Source: Pardosa pseudoannulata (taxonomy: Eukaryota; Arthropoda; Arachnida; Araneae; Lycosidae). Taken from it: a DNA stretch of 64,000 nucleotides. This document shows positions 23,921 to 35,504 of this stretch, piece after piece. Numbering within the stretch: position 1 is the stretch's first letter; every line of letters begins with the position of its first letter. Where the stretch lies: the NCBI GenBank assembly GCA_032207245.1, contig CM063506.1, positions 42,234,471-42,298,470 of the forward strand. The letters run 5' to 3'. Both the position numbers and the translations under genes were made by a program. The notes beneath the pieces were generated by a model. That model saw only the letters and a program-made list of their open reading frames with translations. It was not told the origin of the DNA and made no database searches.

Positions 23921-24691
23921 TTAACGCGTTGACAGACACTATAACCGTCAAAGCGAAGTTCATTATGTGGCATCACGGCAATAGCCGTCCAAAACGAAAT
24001 GACGGTTTTTAGACACTGTGGCTATAGCAGCACAAATGTGAATTTACCCGCGCACAAGTACAAGCCTAGTGTCATGTTTTGGAAACAATAAGGCGATTTC
24101 ACGCAGTAGGGCAAATCTCAATTTATGACAATTCTGGCTTTAGTTTCAAACGGAAAGGCAGTTTATTGTTTGTCTATTAGCTGTTGTAAACCTGAAAATG
24201 AATGGGAAAGACATTATAGTAGTTCGTGACGTTGTGACAAATTGCTCTATCTTTTAGGTTGAATTTCGTTTTCCACCTGTTACATGACTTGTGTATTCAG
24301 TATGCACGTGGTTCTGACGGGAGTAATGCTATCGTATTTTCTCTTGAATTTATTTTTTTGCCATTTATTTATTTTTGTATGATTATAAACTAACATTTCG
24401 TGTAAAACTTCCAAAAATACTTTGTTGCACACAAAAAATTTCTCATTTGAGTCATTAAGCCTGTCATTTACGTTTTTAAATTTTTGCTGATATAGCCGCC
24501 ATGGTCCCATTACTTAGTGTCTAGAGTCCGCTGGCGCCATGACGGTTATAACCTAATTAAAGGTGATGAATAAATCAAAATCAAGTTTATTTAAGCAGAA
24601 AGAGTAAAACTATACCTCTAATATTCTAAAAATTACAAAAACATATAGAGTTAATTTTCAAATTTGTTCCTACTGTCCGTCAATGTGTTAA
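23921..24691. mobile_element. piggyBac-like MITE, 771 bp, TTAA TSD
   Basis: The left end TTAACGCGTTGACAGACA (23921) and right end, read on the minus strand from 24691, TTAACACATTGACGGACA, match at 15 of 18 positions and both begin with TTAA. Further in, ATGACGGTTTT at about 24000 and CCATGACGGTTATAACC near 24538 echo the AACCGTCA of the left end, so subterminal repeats are present. The internal open frame 24280-24510 is lysine/asparagine-rich with no transposase motif. Non-autonomous. Confidence 0.85.
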
Positions 24692-25542
24692 TAAAGGAGT
24701 TATTGTTGTAGCCTATTTATGAACAGCCCCAAGAGCCGAAACATGACAATTCACTGAGTCCTCTAAAACTACTATTCCAAGACATTTACAATTCGGAGAA
24801 AGAACATGGTCTTTGTATAAAAGTAATAACATGGGGAGAAACAACTAATTAAGATGGTGATCCTCAAATGGATTGCAGGATAGATAAAGGACCTCAGTGT
24901 GTTGTAGCTGGCAAAAGCCATTAACGAAAGCATTCCTAAACGATCTCTGAGCGAATAATGTGCAGACAAATGCAGAAGATGTGGGAAAGCATTTGAAAGC
25001 TAGTGGGATAATTTCTAATTTATATTATAGGAGAAACACCAGACATGAGAATTATGTGAGAAATGCTTATAGAGAGGCGCGAATCTAGCCATAACTTAAC
25101 CATACTTTACACAAAAGAAAAGCATACACTAGAAATCAATGAATCAGTGTTATAGTTTCTCAAGCCCCTCACCCCCTATAAAATCTATTGTTATAAACAA
25201 AATTAGAATAAGGCAAACATTAAGCTTCAAAGCGATTTTTTTCCTCTTAAATTTAAAATTTTTATAAACAAGAAAATTAAATTTAATTATGGAAACATGT
25301 TTTCAAATCTAATAATAAATGAGAATTTCTCAACTTCACTGTTTTTTCGGAGTAGGTTGCCCTCTAGTTAGTTAATATTCATTAAACGATAAGGATTTTG
25401 CAGCCAGTGGTAAAATACAACCTAGTGTATACATTCCTCTTTGTATGTTTGTTCCCAACTCTTTTGTTAAATGTATTTTGACCCAACTGATAACATTCTT
25501 ATTGTTATTATTTTTCTTATAGAACACTATAGTATAGTAAAA
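24692..25542. other. AT-rich sequence, no recognisable gene
   Basis: No homology or repeat structure recognised; one minus-strand frame at 24772-24969 is unconvincing. Confidence 0.35.

Positions 25543-25633
<91 letters not shown>
25543..25633. repeat. (TA)n microsatellite
   Basis: About 90 bases of pure TA dinucleotide. The open frame 25372-25707 on the minus strand passes through it and is an artefact. Confidence 0.95.
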
Positions 25634-25636
<3 letters not shown>

Positions 25637-26063
25637 GTGAATCTGTTTAAAAAAAATTCCGTGCTTTTGTGTGTTCTAACCGGCGTTAATAAATTCACCA
25701 AAACCATTAGGAGTCACCCTATCCTGAAGGAAAACCTTACTTTCAGAAATCATTCAGATCTTAGAAAGTCTGACGTTACCACATTGCCTAAACGCGGAAC
25801 GCAGATTAAATACTACAAGATATGGCTTTATTTAAAACAAACAGCTTTTCTTTACTGCGTGACAAACATCTGAATTAGTTGAAAATTTAAATTTCTTCAC
25901 CAGATGATTGCAAACATCCATAATAAATTATATAAGTTTATTTTTCAAATAAAAGTAGCAAGTAAAAATAATTAAGATTTATACATCATACATTGACAGC
26001 AGCATTTTTTAATTTTAAGAATTAAAAAGTCAATGTATATTTGTTTAAAAAAGAAATGTCTAA

Positions 26064-26494
26064 AGGCTCCTCCACACTATGGTCCACTGCAAGCCATTAC
26101 CACCGTCTGGAGGGGATATAACTTATCGAAGTCGACGATGGCAGAAGCCTTGCCGGATCAAATGGCCTTGCCGGAGGAGTTTTTCTCCTGTAGCCTCCCC
26201 ACTATTGCCAATTGTTCACCACTTCCTGATGATGACCTTGGTCGATGGTTCAAGAGTTGCATCCACACGCTGGCCCACTAAATGAGCCGAGCTCGTAGAT
26301 TCGTCCATAGGGTCTACTGCACACTTTATTTTTACATCTGGCTGACTTTGATCTGTAGAGAAAAACCGCCTCCGCAGCCATTGTCCGCCACGGCTATTTT
26401 ATCTTCTATCAACATCGACCACAATAAGCCATACCCCCTCCAGACGGTGGTAATGGCTTGCAGTGGACCATAGTGTGGAGGGGCCTTCCAAAAA
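26064..26494. mobile_element. Foldback MITE with ~75-bp inverted ends
   Basis: The left arm, from about 26064, contains CTCCACACTATGGTCCACTG, CAAGCCATTACCACCGTCTG and GAGGGG. The right arm, 26412-26490, is its reverse complement with very few differences. The element is richer in G+C than its surroundings. No target duplication was found. Frames at 26033-26285 and 26282-26602 are embedded in the arms and are not credible genes. Confidence 0.75.
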
Positions 26495-26670
26495 TCTAAG
26501 ACAACCGGCATGCGCTACCAAAATGCGCAGTAGATTATGTGGATGCATCCATGTGTACTGTTCGTTTAGTGGCCCAGTGTGTGGATGTAACCCGTGAACC
26601 ATTGTTCAAGGTCGCCATCAGGACCGGTACTGCAGTGGTGAACAATAGGCCATAGTGTGGAGGCTACATA
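26495..26670 (-). mobile_element. Partial related foldback MITE copy
   Basis: On the minus strand this begins GCCTCCACACTATGG and continues ATTGTTCACCAC, CCTGATG, GACCTTG, ATGGTTCA and CATCCACAC, which match 26205-26280 in inverse orientation. A terminal block is thus joined directly to what is internal sequence in the neighbouring copy, indicating a rearranged or variant family member. Confidence 0.6.
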
Positions 26671-26756
26671 AACAAGATTTGGTTACCAAACGATAAAAAA
26701 ATATGTTTCAAATAAGTACAAAAATTAATGACAATGCAACAAGATTGCGATCGCAA

Positions 26757-26955
26757 TGAATGAATGAATGAATGAATGAATGAATGGTTTGGAGTTCTAC
26801 GGTCTACTTTTTGCAACATGAGGGCTAATGAGACCGGGACCTACAGCTTAAAGCCGATTCCTAACGGCTACGAACATCCATGCCACTGTGGGATTCGAAC
26901 CCACGAACTCCGGTACCGAAGCTCAGCACCCTAACCAATCGGCCATCGTTCGGCT
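26757..26955 (-). mobile_element. SINE-A with 14-bp TSD and (TGAA)n tail
   Basis: On the minus strand the copy starts AGCCGAACGATGGCCGATTGG, has B box GGTTCGAATCCC, and ends CACTCC-type text (here GTAGAACTCCAAACC) with a (CATT)n tail at 26757-26787. Perfect 14-bp direct repeats GATTGCGATCGCAA flank it at 26743-26756 and 26956-26969. This is the best-preserved member of the family in the window and defines its ends. Confidence 0.95.
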
Positions 26956-26969
26956 GATTGCGATCGCAA

Positions 26970-28670
26970 ACCAAGGCACAAAATGTTAATAAACCTACTC
27001 CAGGTATGTAGCCCTTTACCCAAGCATTATTTTAAATTTATCAAAGCATTCTAATCTGATAATAAATCTGCTTTCAACATACATCAATTATTAAAATTAA
27101 AATTTCGGCAGAAAAATTTTAAAAATTTTTGACAGATGAAATTCCATTTCTAAAAAAATCAGTTACACGAAGGAGTTATTATCATGGTTTGGTTAATTTC
27201 ATTTAAAAATATCGCAAAAGATAATAGAAAACTTTCAGGAAAATGCTGAATTGGTAATGTGTACTTCAGACACAATTTAACAACCTGGTTTAGTTATCGT
27301 AATGGCTGCAAACACTTTTCGTATCTACTTGAGCATTCCTTTTTACGGTACGTAAGAGATAAGATTACGGTTATGGGGGCGTTGTCAGCAGAAAAGTATT
27401 AGTGATTACTTCAAGAGAGTAACTTGTGTTACTTGTATGGAAGTTAATATAATTGGAAAAAAGAAAACTAGAGTCAATCCGATTATGCTGCACTGAACTA
27501 TCCAAGATGAAGACATTAAGGACATAAACAAGGTTAGATGAGGATGCGCATTTAAAATCTTTAAGTCCATGCTTATATGAAAAGATTTTATTTCATCAGT
27601 GTATCAATACAATTTTTAATGTCATTTTAAATATTTAAAAATCAATTTCTAATGTACAGAAAAAAAATTGTTTTCTTAAATGCTACAGAAGATATTGATA
27701 AAATTATTCAGAAGAAAAAATCAATTAACTGTTACTGAGCCATTTTAAAAATTTTCTTATATTAGCTGTCCCAGAGGAAAAAAGAGAAAATTGAAGCATA
27801 AATTGTTTTTAGTACTAAAATATCTTTTTTGCGCTTTTATCTTTGAATATTGATTACTAGTTAGTTTTTTAATGTTGATTACTAGTTAGTTTGTCAAGTC
27901 TGTTACCATGTTACTGATAATGAAATTTGAATATTCAACTTCAAAGGGACAGGTATTTTGCCTTAAGTCTCGTCTTTAACCAGTTAGCAATTGCATTCGA
28001 CGTGTATATATATCAAGATAAAAAAAATACTACTTGATATAAAAACTCTTAATCCCAATAAGATTTAATACAAACGTCTTCTTTTTAACATCAATAAGTC
28101 TGCTGTAAATTTTTTAAAGTTATATCTTTTAATATAGAAATTATTCTCCGTTCAATACAATACTTTCTTCAAAATTAGACTATTTCTCCCAATGCACTGG
28201 GCATTCTCCGTACTTCACTGGAGCTCGACCAGTGAAGAACCACTATGTGATACATAAGTGGAAAAAGACCATACGATTTAACTACCACTTTTTATTTACA
28301 AGATATTTACATCAGCGGCAGCAAAACAACCTAGCCACTTCTAAATGCCAATGCTATTAGCGGTTGGTGCTGGGTATTTATACCCGTCGGGAAAGTCCCT
28401 GGCGTGTTCTTCGCTCCGGAAATTTGCATTTCCCACATGATGAAATCTGCATATCACAGAGCAGAAGATGCGACCATGGTGAAAGTGGTTTGCATTAAAG
28501 AGTGATGCCACACATTGTTTCAAAAATAGCACTTAAATTACCCGAATTCTTTTAAAACTTCTTAATTTTTCTGCTTATAAACATTATTTTCTGGCAATTT
28601 TTAAATATTTTCGATAACAATACCATTTTAACGATTAATCGTTATTTTTTTATCTAATAAAAATAAAATA
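26970..28670. other. AT-rich sequence, no recognisable gene
   Basis: A short tandem duplication, TTGATTACTAGTTAGTTT, occurs at about 27850 and 27876. Otherwise nothing is recognised; the minus-strand frame 28341-28532 has no known domain. Confidence 0.4.
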
Positions 28671-29062
28671 TGTTGTTACTAGTCCCGCTGGCGTGGAAAA
28701 GCCTACACCAGGTCCAACAGACCCCGTAGGAATATACAACTTGTCCATGGCTAAGGGTAAATACATGCAGCTTAACTTTGAGGAACCATGAGGACTGAAG
28801 ACCGAGTAAACCTCAAGAAGGGGTGCATCTTTCATTTGATGAGCACCGCTAGGGTGAAAGTACGACTTTTCTGAAGAAGGTCCTAATAATTTAGAAGCAG
28901 GGAGGCAAATAGAAGACCTCAGGCATAACCTCAGGTCTTTTATTTGCTTCTCAAGAGGTATCGTTCGGGAACTTTGAGATCATCGCGAATATTTGGCCGA
29001 CTCGATCTCGCATCCCTCCGGTTAATGAGATAGCTGTCTTTGCCGACTGCACTGTCGCAACT
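28671..29062 (-). mobile_element. SINE-C (second tRNA-derived family), 392 bp
   Basis: On the minus strand the head carries GCAGTCGGCAAAGACAGC, a diverged A box, and GAGATCGAGTCGGCC, a diverged B box. The body includes GGTTTACTCGGTCTTCAGTC and CCTTAGCCATGGACAAG, and the 3' end is GCGTGGAAAAGCC-type text (GGCTTTTCCACGCCAGCGGG) then TAACAACA. It is homologous to 61588-62222 and, at the head, to 41197-41320. Overlapping open frames on the minus strand (28650-28835, 28940-29238) are parts of the element. Confidence 0.7.
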
Positions 29063-30840
29063 AAAAAAGAAGTGCAAAGGGTTAAGAGACCATTTGTATT
29101 GCATTTGACGTGTATGCACGCCATAGCTTGATGTTGACGACATACAACATGAGGACTTATTCCGCAATTGACTGGTTTAAGATTTATACATGAGAAAAAA
29201 ATTCTTATCTTCAGTAGAAAAAAATGTATTAAGGTCATTTTAGTGCCATAGATTACTCATATTAAACTTTAAACATTGATTTAGCTTCATTTTTTTTTCT
29301 TTTTCATTTGGTACAGCAAACGTCAGCAAATTTTGAAAATAGCCTCTATTGATGCCTGGTAAAGCGTGCTACACTGAATATATTAACAAGAATATTACGG
29401 TATACGTCAGCTTAAGCACTTTTAATATCCAAATGATTGGACAGAGTATAAAATGCTGATATAAACACTTTAGAGAACTTTTTTCTAATAATAAGAAACG
29501 GCACTAATGACTTGATATTTTAATACATTCCTCTGTTCAATGAGAAATTCGGCAATTACCTGGATATTTTCAAACTAAAATTAAAGACATAAAAATAATT
29601 ACAAAATAAGGCGAAAGGTACGAAATATTCCCCTATTCAGTAAAAACTTTTTTCCAAAGTAAATTTGCTTCGAAGCCAGAATCTTTTCATACATGAATAT
29701 CTTAAAAGGGGAAAAAAAGATGATACTAAAAGCATAAGCGGAAATTATTCATAATTCTACGAACATAAAGAATACAATTCAGCATTATAATAATCACAGA
29801 AAACTTGGATACTTTTTCGTCGAGGGAGGAAAGAAAAAAAAGAAGACAGCTACAAAAATGCATTCTAACTTAAACCTTAAAACACGATGAAAAAAGAATA
29901 TGGGAAGGAACAATTTTCGAGAAAACAATTGTATTCTTCATACCCGAAAAATATCACGATGCAAAAAGAAAGAAAAAAAAAAGGAAAGTAGGAGGGGGTT
30001 TCTGAAAGGAAAGATAAAAAAAAAAATTCCCATGAACCAATTGTCTTTCTCTCTGGAGACATTTCAGTCATTGTGGAATAACACAATATGCGAAGGAAGA
30101 CACGAATAAGAAAACAGTTCAGTTTGGAGTAATCCAAAACGGGACGGGGCAGCCAAGTTGGATTACTAAACTCAACTCTGAAACAGTCGCTGGAAAGTTT
30201 AAAATATAAATCAGGGGGAGTGGAGAATGAGGAAATGTATGATTTTTAAAAACTTTCCGAAAGCTGTTTATTGATCCAAATATAGTACATGTTTCTAGCG
30301 GACAAAAATAAAAACTTTTTTTTCTCTTTCTTTTATAGCTTCCTTTACTTCTTTACGGGAAACATAAAAATGGAATGTAAATTTTTTAAAAGTACAATTT
30401 CAAAACTTGGGAAGGAAAAGTAGCATGCGGTGATTTATTGTTTTCGTAAGTAGTGTCAGAAAATACACTAGGAAACATAAGAAAAAAAATCTTCTGTGGG
30501 TATAAACAATATTTTTGCGAAGTTAAAAAAAAATTGCTTTTCTTTTGGTTATTATAAATGAAATATCCTGTAGAGTACGTAAGAAAGATTCCGCTCACGT
30601 AGATTCTTTCTGAACGATTTATTCTAACGCTAATATTCAGAGTGACTGAGAGTGCCAACGCATTTCGAGTTATAATGTGTTTTAAACAATGTCGCATCAG
30701 GAAGCCTACTTACTCTTTGTCAATGTCCTAGACATGTTTAACATAACATTCGAAAATTAAAGGATAAAAAACTATTGGTGAGTGTGAAAATGAGAAAAAA
30801 ATGAGCTTTTACAACAATTCCAAAAAAAAAATTTTTCAAA
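29063..30840. other. AT-rich sequence, no recognisable gene
   Basis: Frames at 29877-30137 (minus), 29900-30109 (plus) and 30386-30697 (minus, 103 residues) overlap or are low-complexity; none has a recognised domain. Confidence 0.4.
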
Positions 30841-30948
30841 CGAGCGAGAGGAGAGAAAGCGAGAAAAAGAGGGAAGGGGAGAAAGAGAAAGGGAGAAAAA
30901 AAGAGAGGGAAAGTGAGGGAGAAAGAGAGAGGGAGAAGAGAGGGAGCG
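30841..30948. repeat. 108-bp homopurine tract
   Basis: An almost uninterrupted run of A and G (two or three pyrimidines) of GAGAGGGA type. The open frames on both strands here (30772-30957, 30801-31049) are E/R/K- or S/L/F-rich translations of this tract. Confidence 0.9.
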
Positions 30949-31089
30949 TGTGTACATTATGTGAACGGATCACAAACGTATATGTGTTGTGTGGAAATTC
31001 TGCAGGCATAGTGCGTATGCAGAAATACAGATGGCTCTGTGATAGCTAACAGTAGCGCAGCGACGGTTGTGAAATCAGTCAATTGGTGA

Positions 31090-31277
31090 ATGTCGTGCGA
31101 GATGAAAGTAACCCGTGTTGAGCAGCGCGCTTACATCAAAATTGCCGTTCTCCAAGGGAGAAATGGGATGGAATGTCACAGTGAATTAGTGAAAGCCCTT
31201 TGGAATAATGCCCTACCATACTGTACAGTAAGTAGCATGGTGGGTAGGAAGGTTTCAGCAAGGACGTGTGTCAACCC
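31090..31277 (+). pseudogene. Mariner-like transposase N-terminal remnant
   Basis: The reading starts MKVTRVEQRAYIKIAVLQG and continues RNGMECHSELVKALWNNALP. A frame shift near 31233 then gives WVGRFQQGRVST in the next frame. This order (EQRAxIK, then a helix-turn-helix ending ALPYxTV-xxWVGRFxxGRxS) corresponds to the N-terminal DNA-binding domain of mariner-type transposases as I know them from arthropods. Homology stops at about 31277, before any catalytic D residue. The sequence after it (from TGTCTTAAC) is unrelated and looks like an insertion or deletion junction, marked by a 9-bp perfect inverted repeat AACCCGTGT/ACACGGGTT at 31273-31294. No terminal repeats were found. Confidence 0.65.
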
Positions 31278-33420
31278 GTGTCTTAACACGGGTTCAAGTT
31301 TATTATCGCCAGTACATCACACAGCTCTTCTGTTGTACTTTTATTATAGTAATGTGCCTATTGTAAGTAATACGATTTACAATACGCACTGTTTACATAC
31401 GATTTACATACGATTGCACGATTTACATACGATTTACAATACACTCTTATTTATAAGACTTCCCTGGTAGTCACGAACTTACTTTGTAGTATTGTCCCTT
31501 ACTGGGGTCGTCAACATTATTCTCGAACCATGACGGAACTCTCGTAGGCCAGCAACACCTTGTGGTGTGGTGGTTACCGTCGTGGCGATCAGTCATACAG
31601 TTTCTGGATGGCTTCGGCCGGGGCAGAGTATAACACACTTACAATACGCACATTACTGTAATAGTACAATATTAAAGCATGTGTAAATAATACGTATGAA
31701 AAGGATACGATTTACAATAGGCGCATTACTATAATAATAGTACAATAGTGAAGCATATACGTTTACAATATAAAATAGAAGTGTTATCGCGCAGCTTGGG
31801 ATTTATCGACGTAAAATAAATGAAGCGCTATAAAACTGCTTGGGTCTTTCCATACCCATGAAGATAAAACGCGGTTGCGCTGTTCCCGATTCTTCGACAG
31901 TGATTTTTCAAATCCGTCTGGAACTCAAACGGTTAAAGTATCAAAAGACACCTTATGGTAGAAATCAACACCTTATATAATCCATGCGCTGAACACACAT
32001 TAGAGACCAAACGTGATTGTCTTCAGCGGGGAAACACTGTAAAAGAAAATGCAGGATAATACGAGAACAAATAATTTATTTATAAATGATTTCCAAAGGC
32101 TAGAGTCTGCATATCATTAACTAACAAAATTTTTTATTATATAGAAAGCTTATATTTCATCACTCAATGAAACTTTAAAAAACTCGAATTATCACCTAAT
32201 TTGGCGAAGCTGAAACCCCAATATTGGTTTAAAATAAACATATCTACAAAAGTTTTTAATTTTACTGATTAAACCATGATTCACAGAAAACTACCATGAA
32301 TTAGTTGAGAGGTGGGAAACTTTTTACTAATCGAGGCTGCATTTCAGTTACACAAGGGTTAAGTAATAAATTATTATTACTGCTAACCTAAATATGGCCT
32401 CAATTGATAAAAAAAAAATGATGCCTTAGTCGAAAACACATTAGTGTGAATTTTGTGAAACACAGCTTTTGTATAGCTTTTCAATTTATTACAGAATAAA
32501 GGAATATTAATAAATTTAATATAACAATTTTAAAAGCAGAAAAAATTTGTAAAAGCTCGATCTAGAATAGGCTCCCTATGAGAGTCGTCACAGCGCATGC
32601 GCTCGTGTTTGGCACATTTTTTCACTTGGCGATAATTTCTATGAAAGTATAGTAACCTGTATATTGTTGCTGTTTGACTCTGAGTAGCTACGATCCCTTT
32701 GATTTCAACCACATGTTTAATGTATTTTGATTGTTGATGATTTGTAGCATGCCATTCATCATGGTAGATGCATTCTTCAGTCATCAGTGAAAATGTAAAA
32801 TTATTTTTAAAGAAATAAACAGTAGCCTAGCACAGAAACTGTTTTCTCTTACATTTATTTATTTATTTAAAAAGAAAAGCGAACAAAGTTTAAGAAAACA
32901 AAATTACTAATTATAGCATGAAACTTATTTTTTATTTATTTTTTGTAATACCGTATATAATATATATTTATCAAAGATTATGGTTTAACTGCATTAAATT
33001 ATGCTTTTTACATTGTATATATTGAACAATTAAAATAATATGTACATAAATTACGCGATAATAAAACAAAGTCTAAATAAATCCTATGTCTGATTGGTAT
33101 TTGGGAGCCTGTCCTATATTTTAAGTTTTCGTCGCATCCCAATTCAGAATGAGAGCCAATTCTACATACTTATTTCAATTGGCGATTATTTCCTTCACTA
33201 GCCAAAATAGCGATAAGCTACAAAATGTAGTAACCCTAATAACACATATTTGTATGCGCATACGGGAGCCTATTCTATTTTGAGAAGCTAGTGAAAAAGT
33301 TAAACATAAAATATTTTTAATATTAAAAAAGGATAAATTCTGATATTATTAATTTTAAATTACTTCTTAATATGCAACTACATATTTAAGTACCATTTGA
33401 AATTAAATTGTTACTATTTT
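31278..33420. other. AT-rich sequence with ACGATTTAC repeats
   Basis: The motif TACGATTTACA recurs irregularly at 31374, 31401, 31422, 31433 and 31707. The stretch 31280-31800 is richer in G+C and may be a long terminal repeat or other insertion in the mariner fragment, but I could not find a second copy or paired ends. Beyond 31900 nothing is recognised; the minus-strand frame 32530-32784 has no known domain. Confidence 0.35.
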
Positions 33421-34195
33421 CAGGGTATCTGCCAAAATAAAACTTTTCAAATCCATGACTTTTCATGACTTTTCCTGATTTAGCTGATCATTTTCTATGA
33501 CTTTAAAAAGCTTTCGTTAACGTATATATGAATAAAATTTCTGATGTACATACAAATAAAATATATGCTTTTAGAGAAATTACAGGAATTTTATCATAAA
33601 AAAACTATAAACTTACTTTATAAGTGTTAGTAAACTCACATACATAAAAATAAATTGTTGTATCTACATACCTAAGTTTAATCATATAGCAATTTGTCAA
33701 TCAAAATGTTTCCAATTTGAATTCAGGGTACTTTGGTATTATCCAGGTGACCATGAATAATAGCCAAATATAACCCTATAACGTTTATATACAATATCCC
33801 TAGGGATAAACTTTTATTTTGTGCAAAAATCTTAACTAAATTTTATTAAAAAATATTAATTATTATATTAATAAAATTTTAATCTACAATTTAAGAAAAA
33901 ATCAGAATAATATGCATTTACCCACCCATTAAGCTTTCTTGCTTTGCTTGGTGAACAAATTTTACTTGGCAATATGGTCAATAAGATAATACATAAATAC
34001 CAAACTCAGTAACTTCAGCCAAATGACAAGTAAAAATAGAATTAAACAATTCAATGCATTTTTATTTAATCGGTAGTTTAGCGGATCCATGACTTTTACT
34101 CATTTTACTTGAAAAATCAAGACTTTCCATGACAAAATTAATCCATTGTCTAAATCCATGATTTTCCATGACTTTCCAGGTGCTCGGAAACCATG
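33421..34195. mobile_element. hAT-like non-autonomous element
   Basis: The left end is CAGGGTATCTGCC and the right end, read on the minus strand from 34195, CATGGTTTCCGAG; they match at 10 of 13 positions. AAATCCATGA(C/T)TTTTC-type motifs cluster near both ends (33450-33500 and 34086-34182). The 8-bp flanks do not match cleanly: both sides are AT-rich with ACTATTTT on the left and TATTTTGT on the right. No transposase is recognisable. Confidence 0.5.
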
Positions 34196-35330
34196 TATTT
34201 TGTATACTATTTTGTTACTATTTTGTATTTTTGTTACTAGGTATTCTAACATTCCAAATAAACAATAGGGCATTTTCACCAGTAGTCACTGAAATTTACA
34301 TTCATACTGATTTATTAAATTGTATTTATTTTCAAAGTGCCCAAATACATATACTTAAATATTAATTAAAAAAAAACAGCTTTTTCTTATGGAGGCAGTA
34401 CAAGAAATTCACGGTGACAGCAAGCCGCAAGTTCCCTACCTGAGAGTTAGTTCATTTCTCTATAGTACGAACACAGAACTTTTAAAACAAGCACTCCATA
34501 TTTAACCCAGATTGAAATACGCAGGAAAATCTTATTTGGCGAAAAAGGAAACGATTAAAGATCAAAACATAACCCAATTTAAAAAGTTCGAAGAAAGAAA
34601 CTGAACAACTCTGATTTTACGGGGAATTTAGAACTTATTTCAACTAGTAAAAGGAAGAAAGGAAAAAAAGTAGGAGCTATAAAAAAGCAAAACGCCAAAA
34701 TACAATCAAATAATCCACTAAGCAGAAAAGTAGGGGGTTTAGGAGAGAGGAACGGAGCATGAAATTTTTCTGAATTCAGGAGAATTTATAAAATCGATAA
34801 CAAGCGGGAGAACATCGTTTAACAATACGTTTAGAATTGTACCCTCACGACATTATTTTAAACACCATTCTTTATTTCATCTACTGTATTATCTCACTAA
34901 ATCTTCAAAACAAAAGATTTTCCGAGGGATTTCAAACAGTGGGATAATTAAATTTTAAAATATCGCATATTTACAGCATTATTAATTTCCATTAGTTAAA
35001 AGTGCCAGAATATGACAAAGTTCTTTCAGAACAAATTATGCTTGTAATGAGCTAGTTATAAAAGGGAAAGTTTGAAATAATACTAAATTCAATTATAACA
35101 AAAGTATGCAAGTAGATAAAAACATAATAAAAAGAGAGTATTTCGGCTCTCAAGGATAAGAAAGGTAATAGTACTTCTTAATTTTTAGTGTCGAAAAAAG
35201 AAGGGTTTCCGATTAAAGACTATCATTTTTAAGCTCACTTGGATTCGGAAAAATTTGGAATGAAAATGTGTAATGGAAGTGGATGCCAAGTGCCATGGGA
35301 GTCGAAGTCGCCGAATTTGGTGATAGAATT
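34196..35330. other. AT-rich sequence, no recognisable gene
   Basis: No coding homology, RNA gene or paired repeat seen. Confidence 0.35.
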
Positions 35331-35339
35331 GCTTCCTAT

Positions 35340-35504
35340 CGGTGAATTATATTAATGCAAGTGTATAATCATCGATTATTTTTTGTTGCAAGATAATTCT
35401 CAGACAAAAAAGAAACCATATTTATACCTGCTTCATAGGGTACTTTACAATTTTGAAAAATTATAAATTTTACTGATTCCTTCATATGACGGGCTATATG
35501 CTAG
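35340..35504 (+). mobile_element. Helitron 3'-end fragment
   Basis: Ends with TCATATGACGGGCTATATG followed by CTAG (35501-35504) and a host T. It shares ATCGATTATTTTTTGTTG, GATAATTCTCAGAC and GGGTACTTTACAAT with 51840-51981 and with the minus-strand copy at 15998-16688. The hairpin is weakened (TTCATATGACGGG). The 5' end was not found. Confidence 0.75.

Noticed and set aside
30801..31049. Highly charged E/K/R open frame
   Set aside because: It is the translation of the homopurine tract.
31280..31800. Possible solo LTR starting TGTCTTAAC
   Set aside because: I could not find a matching CA end, a target duplication or the continuation of the mariner on the far side.
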